A stretch of 7,714 nucleotides of DNA from contig RFIM01000325.1 of assembly GCA_003695215.1 (NCBI GenBank), forward strand, positions 1-7,714. Reading direction: 5' to 3'. This document shows positions 1-6,405 of the stretch, one piece after another. The DNA is from Chloroflexota bacterium (GTDB taxonomy: Bacteria; Chloroflexota; Anaerolineae; Aggregatilineales; UBA2796). Made by a program: the position numbers and the translations under genes. The first letter of the stretch is position 1. Each line of letters starts with the position of its first letter. The notes below the pieces were generated by a model that ran no database searches, was not told where the DNA came from, and worked only from the letters and a program-made list of their open reading frames with translations.

Positions 1-172
1 AGAGAATCTGTATACGCTGCCAGTGGGCTTAGCTTTTTTGGAAGGCGCCTTCACAGGCAACCTGCGCACTGTGGCTGCAGGCATCATGGTCGCCACTGTG
101 CCGATCATCATCGTCTTTCTGCTCTTCCAGCGGCAATTCGTGCGCGGCTTGAGCGGCGCCATCAAAGGCTGA
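1..172 (+). CDS. Carbohydrate ABC transporter permease, C-terminal fragment (MalG-like, CUT1 family)
   Basis: Only the last 56 codons are in the window: reading starts at base 2 and ends with TGA at 170-172, so the gene begins upstream. The fragment has the usual end of a CUT1-type inner-membrane sugar permease: a 'LPVGLAF' segment, a final hydrophobic helix at about fragment residues 24-42 (AGIMVATVPIIIVFLLFQ), then the tail 'QRQFVRGLSGAIKG'. The family typically ends in 'Q+.FV.G.T.GAVKG', so the C-terminus looks complete. Such proteins form the membrane channel of a binding-protein-dependent sugar importer with a second permease and an ATPase; none of these partners is visible here. The sugar cannot be told from this fragment. 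The next gene converges on it with a 12-bp gap. The family is clear; the substrate is unknown. Confidence 0.85.
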   Translation, partial: ENLYTLPVGLAFLEGAFTGNLRTVAAGIMVATVPIIIVFLLFQRQFVRGLSGAIKG

Positions 173-184
173 GCGGCGCCGCGC

Positions 185-856
185 TCACAAATCGCTGAGC
201 GGCCGCCTTCCCCAGACTCCGATCACTGGATCGCCGCTGCCCGCGCCAAACCAGCCGCGCCTTGCCTGCGGCGAGCGATCTTCAGCGCGGATCTCGGCAA
301 AGCCGGCTGCTTCCAGGTAGCTCGCCACGAGCGCCGCTTTCTGCGCCATGCTGGTCACTTGCCAGATAGCCACCGCTTTCGTTGGGAAGCAACGATTGCT
401 GAAAGTGATGATGAAAGGCGCCTCAGGCTTCAAAGTGCGCCGCACTTCTTTAAAGACTGCGATCGGATCAACCAAGTACTGCACTGAGACCGTGCACACG
501 GCGCCATCAAAGGTTTGGTCGGCGTAAGGCAGTTGCGGCGTCCGATTCAGGTTTTGCACCACGAATGTATCCACTTGCGGATTCTGGCGCATCTCTTCGG
601 CGTTCATGCCAAGCGCGCTGACCTTGCCTTTGAAGCTGTGCGGCAGATGGCTGCGCCAGCTGCTCATCAAGTCAAGCACCTGACCCGACTCAGGCAGCAA
701 TTCGCTGTAAAGTTGCGTCACAGCGGCAATGGCCTCGTCATCAATGTGAACCACAAGGCGCGGGAGGCTGTAGAACAGCTCATCCGATGACTCATCGTAG
801 CGCCGAAAGTACTCAGGCGGAAATTGCACGGCTGAGCGACTCCGAACTCTGGACAC
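185..856 (-). CDS. Class I SAM-dependent methyltransferase (Methyltransf_11-like), substrate unknown
   Basis: This 223-residue protein has a Rossmann-type methyltransferase pattern. Strand beta1 is 'QVLDLMSSW' at residues 59-67, a 'LGMNAEEM' segment follows at 82-89, the motif II region 'FDGAVCTVSVQYL' is at 116-128, and the helix/strand 'EVRRTLKP..PFIITFSNR' is at 137-155, followed by 'CFPTKAVAIW'. The classical glycine-rich GxGxG loop after beta1 is replaced by 'MSSWRSHLP'. I recall this variant as shared by a whole family of small methyltransferases in bacteria and plants, so it need not mean inactivity. The substrate is not known to me. The start is GTG at 854-856, only 10 bp after the panC stop, which suggests one transcript with panC. 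No clear ribosome binding site precedes it. A second GTG at codon 10 has GGAG about 10 nt upstream and is an alternative start. Both fall before the conserved region 'FPPEYFRRYDE'. The family call is firm; the start is uncertain. Confidence 0.85.
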   Translation of the reverse strand: MSRVRSRSAVQFPPEYFRRYDESSDELFYSLPRLVVHIDDEAIAAVTQLYSELLPESGQVLDLMSSWRSHLPHSFKGKVSALGMNAEEMRQNPQVDTFVVQNLNRTPQLPYADQTFDGAVCTVSVQYLVDPIAVFKEVRRTLKPEAPFIITFSNRCFPTKAVAIWQVTSMAQKAALVASYLEAAGFAEIRAEDRSPQARRGWFGAGSGDPVIGVWGRRPLSDL

Positions 857-866
857 TGCTATGAGT

Positions 867-1721
867 CTAGCAAAAATGCCGATCTGTGCCGAGCGTCAGA
901 TTATCGATCAAGCGCGCCCTGCCGATGCGCACAGCCATTGAGAGCAGCACGGCGCCGCTGAGCGTGCCTTCGCACTCGCGCAGCGTCTCAGCCTCTGCCA
1001 CACTCACGTAATCCACTTGCGCCAAAGGCTCAGCTTCAAGCACAGCGCGCATGGTTGCGCGCAAAGCTTCGGCGTCGCGCTCGCCTGCCTCATAGCGCGC
1101 TCGTGCAGCGCACAAGGCGCGATAAAGCACAGGCGCAGCCGCGCGCTCCTCAGGCGTCAGGTAGCTATTGCGCGAGCTGAGCGCCAAGCCATCAGCAGCG
1201 CGCACAGTCGGCACGCCGACGATCGCGATCGGGAAAGCCAGATCGCGCACCATTTGGCGGATAACAGCCAGCTGCTGCGCGTCTTTCTGCCCAAAGTAAG
1301 CGCGTTGTGGCTGCACAATGTTGAACAGCTTCGCCACGACCGTTGCCACGCCGCGGAAATGCCCAGGGCGGCGTTCGCCTTCCAAACCTTGCGAGAGCCG
1401 CTCCACTTGCACGTAAGTCTGGAAATCCTGCGGATACATCGCCTCGGCGCTTGGCGTGAAGACGATCAGCTCAGGAAAAGCGCTCAGCATAGCCAGATCG
1501 CGCTCTAAATCGCGCGGATAGGCGCTGAAATCTTCGTTCGGCCCAAATTGCGTTGGATTGACGAAGATCGAGACCACGACAGCATCATTCTCGGCGGCGG
1601 CGCGGCGCACTAGCTCAAGATGCCCTTCATGCAGGTAGCCCATCGTCGGCACAAAGCCGACCGCGCCGACTATCTTTGCGCGCTCAAGGCGCAGTGCCTC
1701 GATAGTTTGGCAGACGATCAT
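867..1721 (-). CDS. panC: Pantothenate synthetase (pantoate--beta-alanine ligase)
   Basis: This cytoplasmic enzyme joins pantoate and beta-alanine using ATP (to AMP and PPi), the last step of pantothenate synthesis toward coenzyme A. With the ATG at 1721 the protein has 284 residues, the usual family length. Visible motifs are: the HxGH-type nucleotide site 'PTMGYLHEGH' (residues 25-34, His31 and His34); 'VNPTQFGPNEDF' with pantoate-binding Gln58; 'GHFRGVATVV'; 'YFGQKDAQQL' with Lys146, Asp147 and Gln150; the KMSKS-like 'LSSRN' (Ser182, Ser183, Arg184); and the C-terminal 'RIGRARLIDN'. The frame stays open to an upstream ATG at 1760 (13 extra residues, 'MDVINFVISGALL'). The 1721 start is chosen because AGGAG lies 8 nt before it and because homologues begin near here. 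All catalytic residues I can recall are present. panB and panD are not in the window. The methyltransferase gene follows 10 bp downstream. Confidence 0.96.
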   Translation of the reverse strand: MIVCQTIEALRLERAKIVGAVGFVPTMGYLHEGHLELVRRAAAENDAVVVSIFVNPTQFGPNEDFSAYPRDLERDLAMLSAFPELIVFTPSAEAMYPQDFQTYVQVERLSQGLEGERRPGHFRGVATVVAKLFNIVQPQRAYFGQKDAQQLAVIRQMVRDLAFPIAIVGVPTVRAADGLALSSRNSYLTPEERAAAPVLYRALCAARARYEAGERDAEALRATMRAVLEAEPLAQVDYVSVAEAETLRECEGTLSGAVLLSMAVRIGRARLIDNLTLGTDRHFC

Positions 1722-1729
1722 CAGCAATG

Positions 1730-1734
1730 CTCCT
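1730..1734 (-). promoter_or_regulatory. Shine-Dalgarno site of panC
   Basis: On the minus strand AGGAG lies 8 nt before the ATG at 1721-1719. It decides between this start and the upstream in-frame ATG at 1760. Confidence 0.8.
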
Positions 1735-1888
1735 GATATCACAAAATTGATCACATCCACAGCGCTGAAACCTATTTTGACGTCATCAGCGCTATTTTAA
1801 CGGCGATCAAACAGCTTTTTATCGGCAACAGATCGCGCGATTCATGCATTGGAATAGCATTGTGATACCCTCTCCATAAAATTGATTC

Positions 1889-1894
1889 TATAAA
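1889..1894 (+). promoter_or_regulatory. Possible -10 element of the sensor kinase gene
   Basis: TATAAA matches the sigma-70 type -10 consensus at five of six positions and lies 38 nt before the ATG at 1933. No acceptable -35 hexamer is seen 16-18 bp upstream and there is no TGn extension, so the call is weak. If it is used, transcription would begin near 1901, inside the CTAGAGA repeat pair. Confidence 0.25.
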
Positions 1895-1898
1895 GGCT

Positions 1899-1920
1899 CT
1901 AGAGAGCGAACGCCTAGAGA
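1899..1920 (+). repeat. Direct repeat CTAGAGA x2 in the kinase leader
   Basis: CTAGAGA occurs at 1899-1905 and 1914-1920, a 15-bp period, just before the kinase start. The first copy overlaps the perfect palindrome CTCTAGAG (1897-1904). The second copy is the only purine-rich stretch that could act as a ribosome binding site, but at about 12 nt it is far from the ATG. Confidence 0.5.
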
Positions 1921-1932
1921 ACGGTACGTTTT

Positions 1933-4900
1933 ATGTTGCAAGAAGTGAACACCCAACCGATTTTAGAGGCGCTGGAGAAATTGGCTGAAGCGCACGGCCG
2001 AGAAGCCGTGCTGGCAGCCCTGCAGCGCTTCACCAATGGCTCGGCTGAGGGCAGTGTCGAGGCTGATTTGCGCGAGGCGCTGCAACAAGCAGAGCAGTTC
2101 CGCCTTGCTCTAGACGAATCGGCCATTGTCGCCATCACTGATGTGCGCGGCATCATCGAATACGCCAATGACAAGTTCTGCCAAATCTCGAAGTACAGCC
2201 GCGAAGAGCTGATCGGGCAGGATCATCGCATCATCAACAGCGGCTATCATCCCAAAGAATACATCCGCAACATGTGGGTGACCATCGCTAACGGCAAGGT
2301 TTGGCGCGGCGAGTTCCGCAACCGTGCCAAAGATGGCTCGATCTACTGGGTCGATACGACCATTGTGCCGCTGCTGGATGCGCGTGGCAAGCCGCGCAAG
2401 TACGTTGCCGTCCGCTATGAGATCACAGCGCTGAAGCAAGAGCAAGAGAACGCACAACGTCGCGCTGCTGAGCTGGAGACGGTCGCACAGGTGAGCGCTG
2501 CCATTGCGACCATCCGCGATACCTACAAGCTGCTGCAGACGGTCGCCGATCTGACCAAGACTCGCTTCAACCTCTACCATGCGCACATTTACCTGTTGGA
2601 TGAGACAGGCACGCAATTGGTGTTGGCTGCAGGCGCAGGCCAGGCAGGGCGCATCATGCGCCAAAAAGGCCATGCCATTCCGCTCAAGCATCCGCACTCG
2701 CTTGTGGCGCTAGCTGCCCGCGAACGGCGCGGCGTGACTGTGAACGACGTGACACAAAGCGACGACTTTCTGCCCAATCCACTCCTGCCGAACACGCGCG
2801 CTGAGATGGCGCTGCCGATGCTGGTTGGCGATCAGCTGATCGGCGTGCTAGACGTGCAAAGCGATCAAGTCGGGCGCTTCACTGCAGAAGACGTGCGCGT
2901 CAAAGGCTCGCTGGCCGCGCAAATCGCTATTGCAGTGCAAAACTCGCGCGCCTTCGAAGCCTTACAGCGCACTCAAGCTGCCCTGCGCGAGCGCGAGGAG
3001 ATTTACCGCGCCTTCGCCAGCAACTTCCCCAATGGCGCCATCATCCTCTACGATCACGATCTGCGCTATAAGCTGGTGGACGGCTTAGGCTTGGCCGAAG
3101 CCGGCTTGAGCAAGGAAATGCTGGAAGGCAAGACCATCTACGAAGCCTGGCCGCCTGAGATCGCTCAAGCCATTGAGCCACAATACCTCAGTGCGCTCAT
3201 CGGCGAGACGACTGTGACTGAAGTGCCCTTTGATAACAAGATTTACCAGCAATTCACGCTGCCTGTGCGCGATAGCGACGGCCAGATCATCGCCGGCATG
3301 GTCATGACGCAAAACGTGACTGCGCTGCGTCAAGCGCAGCAAGAAATGCAGCGCGCGCTCACGCAGCTGAGCACGCTCTACGAAAACTCAGTGGACATGA
3401 TCGGCATTGCCGATCTGACTGATGGCACTTTCATCGAGCTGAATCCGAGCTGGGAAAGGACGCTCGGCTACACGCGCGCCGAACTGATGGCCGAGCCGTT
3501 CATCAACTTCGTGCACCCTGATGACGTCGAACGTACGCTGCAAGAGTGGGAAGCTGAGCGCGCCATTGGCAAGGCAACGGCCTCGTTCGTCAACCGCTAC
3601 CGCGCCAAAGATGGCAGCTACCGTACTTTCTCCTGGAATGCCTCGACCAGCCCTGATAAGCGCTACGCCTACTTCGTGGTGCGCGACGTGACCGATGAGC
3701 TAGCACAACAAGAGATCATCGAGCGCCGTGCGCGCGAATTGGCAACCGTGGCCGAAGTGAGTGCCGCTTCTGCGCGCCTTTTGGAAGTGGATGAGCTGCT
3801 GCAGCGCGTAGTCGATCTGACCAAAGAGCGCTTCGAACTCTACCACGCGCATGTCTACTTGCTGGACGAGGACGGCGTGACGCTCAGGCTCAGAGCAGGC
3901 GCCGGCCGGCCTGGCGCGCTGATGAAGGCACAAGGGCGCCGTATCTCGATCAACCATCCGCACTCGATTGTGGCGCGCGCTGCGCGCGAGCGGCGCAGCG
4001 TGATCGTCAACGACGTGACGCTGGACGTGAACTTCCTGACTAATCCGCTCTTGCCTGAGACGCGCTCTGAGCTGGCTGTGCCGCTCATCGTCGGCGATCA
4101 GCTGCTTGGCGTGCTGGACGTGCAAAGCGACCAAGTCGGGCGCTTCACTCATGAGGACGTTTTAGTTAAGACGGCTCTGGCTGACCAGATCGCCGTGGCG
4201 ATCCAGAATGCACAGCAATATGCGCAAACGCAGGAAGACCTGCTCGTCCTGAGCGCTACTTCGCAGATCAGCGCGCAATTGCGCAGCTCTGAGAGCCTTA
4301 ATATGGCGATGGAATACATTCTTGACAGCCTGCTGCCGATCTTCAAGGCGGATAGCGCGCTCTACCTTGAGTACGATCAGGCGCGTCAGGTATGGCATGG
4401 CGTGGCGAGCGTTGGCACGCCTGAAGATGCGCACGACGCAGTCATGGCACGTGAGCGCTATCCACACGGCCTAGAAGCGCTGGAGAAACAGCAAGTTGTG
4501 CTGCTGAACAACGCCGCTGAGTATCCGAACTTCCCGCCCGAGGATCTTGCCATTCGCTCGGCTATGGTCGTGCCGATCAACGTGCAAGAGCGTGTGCAGG
4601 GCGCGATTTTCTTCAACTACACACAGAAGCTGCACCAGTTCAGCAGCCGTGAGCGCGACTTGGCGGAGAGCTTCGCCGATCAAATTGCAATCGGCTTGGA
4701 GAATCGCATCCTGGAGCAGGAAGTGCGCCAAGCCTTTGAAGAGACGGCGCGTATCTATGAGAACTCAGCCGACCTGATCGGCGTGGCAGGCCTGAGCGAT
4801 GGCTACTTCAAGCGCTTGAATCCTGCCTGGACGCGCACGCTCGGCTGGACGTTTGAAGAGCTGACATCGCGTCCCTACATTGAATTCGTGCATCCTGATG

Positions 4901-6327
4901 ACGTCGCCTATACCCAACAGGAATTCCAGCGTCAGATCTCCGAGGGCACGTCAACGGTCGCGTTCATCAACCGTTACCGCACCAAAGATGGCGACTATCG
5001 CATTCTCTCTTGGAATGCACAGCCCAACTTAGCCGACGATCGCATCTATTTTGTGGCGCGCGATATCACTGACCTGATCAAGCAGCAGCAAGCTTTGGAA
5101 CGCCGCGCTATCGAGCTGGAAGCTGTGACTGAGCTGAGCGCCACAGCCACGACCGTGCTGGACGTCGACAAGCTGCTACAGATCGTCTGCGACCAGACCA
5201 AAGAGCGCTTCAAGCTCTATCATGCACACATTTACTTGTACGATCCTGAGAAGGAGGCGCTTGTTCTGGCGGCAGGCGCCGGCGAGGTCGGGCGCGTCAT
5301 GCGCAAGGAAGGCCGCCGCATTCGCATCAGCAGCCCGCGCTCGTTAGTGGCGCGTGCAGCGCGTGAGCGCCGCGGCGTGATCGTCAACGACGTGACGCTA
5401 GACGATAACTTCCTGCCCAATCCGCTTTTGCCCGATACACGCGCCGAGATGGCGGTGCCGATGATCGTCGGCGATCAGCTGATCGGCGTGCTGGACGTGC
5501 AAAGCGAGATTCTCAACCGCTTTGATGAAGAAGATGTGCGCATCAAGACAGCGCTAGCCAACCAGATCGCCGTGGCCGTCCAGAATGCGCGGCTCTACCA
5601 ACAGCAAGTCCAGACGGCCGAAGAGGCGCGCAAGCTCGACCGTTTGAAGAACGAATTTCTGGCTTCGATGTCGCACGAGCTGCGCACGCCGTTGAATTCG
5701 ATCATCGGCTACGCTGAAGTCATGTTAGACGGCGTAGACGGCGAACTGCCCGATGAAGCCATGGAAGATGTGCAAGCCATCTATGAGAGTGGCAAGCACC
5801 TGCTGAGCATGATCAACGATATCCTCGATCTGGCCAAGATCGAAGCAGAGCGCCTTGAGCTGGATCGCCAAGCCTTGCCGCTCGCAGTCGTGGTGGACGA
5901 AGTGCAGCGAGCAACGGCGATCCTGGTCAAAGATAAGCCTGTTGAGATTCGGGTTGAGATGCCTGAAAGCCTGCCTAATCTCTATGCCGATCATGTGCGC
6001 TTGCGCCAAATTCTGAACAACTTGGTCAGCAACGCCGTCAAGTTCACGTCCGAAGGCTACATACGCATCACGGCGCAGCACGTGCCCGATGACAAGGCGG
6101 TCATGGTCAGCGTTGAGGATACTGGCATCGGCATTGCTGCTGAACATATTCCTGTGATTTTCGAGCGCTTCCGCCAAGTGGACGGCTCATCTTCGCGGCG
6201 CGCTGGTGGCACAGGCTTGGGCTTGAACATCACTAAGCGCCTGGTCGAGATGCACGGCGGGCGCATTTGGGTGGAGAGCGAGCTTGGCAAAGGCTCTAAG
6301 TTCCACTTCACCATACCTGTTGCCTGA
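1933..6327 (+). CDS. Large soluble multi-PAS/GAF sensor histidine kinase
   Basis: This 1464-residue protein should autophosphorylate on a histidine and pass the phosphate to a response regulator. Domain order by eye: PAS1 about 56-167 (Aer-like, 'NSGYHPKEYIRNMW', 'RAKDGSIYWVDTT'); GAF-A 184-340; PAS2 355-466; PAS3 481-590; GAF-B 606-762; GAF-C 770-930, a different subtype; PAS4 940-1050; GAF-D 1065-1221; HisKA about 1234-1300 with 'SMSHELRTPLN' (phospho-acceptor His1248); HATPase_c about 1345-1464 with N-box Asn1367, G1 'DTGIGI' (Asp1396), F-box 'FERFRQVD' and G2 'GGTGLGL' (1425-1431). The catalytic core is complete and ends in 'SKFHFTIPVA'. There is no signal peptide, membrane segment or receiver domain, so it is cytoplasmic. 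Only two cysteines are present (Cys83, Cys1086), and neither sits in a recognisable bilin or LOV site, so no light-sensing role is claimed. The signal is unknown. The ATG at 1933 has no strong ribosome site. The likely partner is the lone receiver at 7207. Confidence 0.95.
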   Translation: MLQEVNTQPILEALEKLAEAHGREAVLAALQRFTNGSAEGSVEADLREALQQAEQFRLALDESAIVAITDVRGIIEYANDKFCQISKYSREELIGQDHRIINSGYHPKEYIRNMWVTIANGKVWRGEFRNRAKDGSIYWVDTTIVPLLDARGKPRKYVAVRYEITALKQEQENAQRRAAELETVAQVSAAIATIRDTYKLLQTVADLTKTRFNLYHAHIYLLDETGTQLVLAAGAGQAGRIMRQKGHAIPLKHPHSLVALAARERRGVTVNDVTQSDDFLPNPLLPNTRAEMALPMLVGDQLIGVLDVQSDQVGRFTAEDVRVKGSLAAQIAIAVQNSRAFEALQRTQAALREREEIYRAFASNFPNGAIILYDHDLRYKLVDGLGLAEAGLSKEMLEGKTIYEAWPPEIAQAIEPQYLSALIGETTVTEVPFDNKIYQQFTLPVRDSDGQIIAGMVMTQNVTALRQAQQEMQRALTQLSTLYENSVDMIGIADLTDGTFIELNPSWERTLGYTRAELMAEPFINFVHPDDVERTLQEWEAERAIGKATASFVNRYRAKDGSYRTFSWNASTSPDKRYAYFVVRDVTDELAQQEIIERRARELATVAEVSAASARLLEVDELLQRVVDLTKERFELYHAHVYLLDEDGVTLRLRAGAGRPGALMKAQGRRISINHPHSIVARAARERRSVIVNDVTLDVNFLTNPLLPETRSELAVPLIVGDQLLGVLDVQSDQVGRFTHEDVLVKTALADQIAVAIQNAQQYAQTQEDLLVLSATSQISAQLRSSESLNMAMEYILDSLLPIFKADSALYLEYDQARQVWHGVASVGTPEDAHDAVMARERYPHGLEALEKQQVVLLNNAAEYPNFPPEDLAIRSAMVVPINVQERVQGAIFFNYTQKLHQFSSRERDLAESFADQIAIGLENRILEQEVRQAFEETARIYENSADLIGVAGLSDGYFKRLNPAWTRTLGWTFEELTSRPYIEFVHPDDVAYTQQEFQRQISEGTSTVAFINRYRTKDGDYRILSWNAQPNLADDRIYFVARDITDLIKQQQALERRAIELEAVTELSATATTVLDVDKLLQIVCDQTKERFKLYHAHIYLYDPEKEALVLAAGAGEVGRVMRKEGRRIRISSPRSLVARAARERRGVIVNDVTLDDNFLPNPLLPDTRAEMAVPMIVGDQLIGVLDVQSEILNRFDEEDVRIKTALANQIAVAVQNARLYQQQVQTAEEARKLDRLKNEFLASMSHELRTPLNSIIGYAEVMLDGVDGELPDEAMEDVQAIYESGKHLLSMINDILDLAKIEAERLELDRQALPLAVVVDEVQRATAILVKDKPVEIRVEMPESLPNLYADHVRLRQILNNLVSNAVKFTSEGYIRITAQHVPDDKAVMVSVEDTGIGIAAEHIPVIFERFRQVDGSSSRRAGGTGLGLNITKRLVEMHGGRIWVESELGKGSKFHFTIPVA
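2482..2946 (+). repeat. Kinase GAF-A: third copy of the GAF repeat
   Basis: Codons 184-338 line up with GAF-B codons 606-760 at a constant 422-codon offset, checked at 'NDVT' (Asn271 versus Asn693) and at the final 'QN' (337 versus 759). Shared signatures are 'HPHSxVAxAARERR', 'FLxNPLLPxTR' and 'GVLDVQSDQVGRF'. Bases 2827-2849 recur unchanged at 5470-5492 in GAF-D. The preceding helix with 'RRAAELETV' is also repeated. Confidence 0.85.
3373..4212 (+). repeat. Kinase PAS3-linker-GAF-B cassette, first copy of a 280-codon duplication
   Basis: Codons 481-760 match codons 940-1219 at an exact offset of 459 codons (1377 bp). The offset holds at eight landmarks: 'YENS', 'NPxW', 'RYRxKDG', 'SWNA', 'RDxTD', 'ERRAxEL', 'NDVTLD' and the final 'QNA'. 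No net gap is needed. Well over half of the residues look identical by eye; I did not compute a percentage. Confidence 0.85.
4750..5589 (+). repeat. Kinase PAS4-linker-GAF-D cassette, second copy of the duplication
   Basis: This is the partner of 3373-4212, covering codons 940-1219. Between the copies lies the unrelated GAF-C (codons 770-930), so the duplication is not directly tandem. This copy leads straight into the HisKA helix and is the one joined to the catalytic core. Confidence 0.85.
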
Positions 6328-6357
6328 GCTTAAGCGCTCTAGGTAGTTTTCTCTCAA

Positions 6358-6396
6358 AAGCTGCGAAGGCGAGCGGCGACGTTCGCCTTCGCGCTT
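6358..6396. terminator. Strong hairpin between convergent kinase and gmk genes; probable bidirectional terminator
   Basis: A 13-bp stem (6363-6375 with 6380-6392, one G:U pair in the plus-strand RNA) is capped by GCGA, a GNRA tetraloop. After a single bulged T at 6362 the stem extends by AAGC (6358-6361) with GCTT (6393-6396). It sits in the 78-bp gap between two stops. There is no real T-run on the plus strand. On the minus strand the exit side reads AGCTTTTGAG, so termination may be more efficient for gmk. It could also act mainly as a 3'-end stabiliser. Confidence 0.7.
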
Positions 6397-6405
6397 GTGG
6401 AGCAG

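Larger units (their letters stand above)
1722..1932. promoter_or_regulatory. Divergent intergenic region between panC and the sensor kinase gene
   Basis: These 211 bp separate two genes read outward and must hold both promoters. The region is richer in A+T than its flanks, mostly in 1795-1895. Visible elements are: CAGCGCT at 1760-1766 and 1787-1793; CTATTTT at 1772-1778 and 1792-1798 (20 bp apart, about two helical turns); a perfect palindrome TGACGTCA at 1778-1785 between them; GCATTG at 1846-1851 and 1857-1862 (11 bp apart); and CTAGAGA twice at 1899-1920. I see no convincing -35/-10 pair for panC. The minus strand has -10-like TAAAAT and CAAAAT in the two CTATTTT copies, but nothing good at -35. 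No known riboswitch or RNA fold is recognised. Confidence 0.5.

Noticed and set aside
1219..1228. GATCGCGATC palindrome and frequent GCGATC words, as a possible HIP1-like element
   Set aside because: The words are scattered through coding sequence without spacing or context. This looks like general word bias and cannot be judged without genome-wide counts.
1017..1508. Open frame of 163 codons on the plus strand opposite panC
   Set aside because: It is antisense to a gene with all catalytic motifs, has biased, low-complexity composition and shows no family pattern.
1722..1760. Upstream extension of panC to the ATG at 1760
   Set aside because: The 13 extra residues are hydrophobic and precede the usual PanC start, and the Shine-Dalgarno site points to the ATG at 1721.
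1844..1879. Frame of 11 codons in the panC-kinase intergenic region
   Set aside because: There is no ribosome site, and the possible kinase promoter lies downstream of it. It is as expected by chance.
2110..6314. Several minus-strand open frames (up to 195 codons) inside the kinase gene
   Set aside because: They recur at equivalent places in the repeated GAF domains, as expected of antisense shadows of a repeated coding sequence, and none shows a recognisable protein family.
1933..6327. Kinase as a phytochrome or LOV photoreceptor
   Set aside because: The PAS-GAF order invites the idea, but only two cysteines exist (83 and 1086), neither in a bilin-attachment or LOV motif, and there is no PHY domain.
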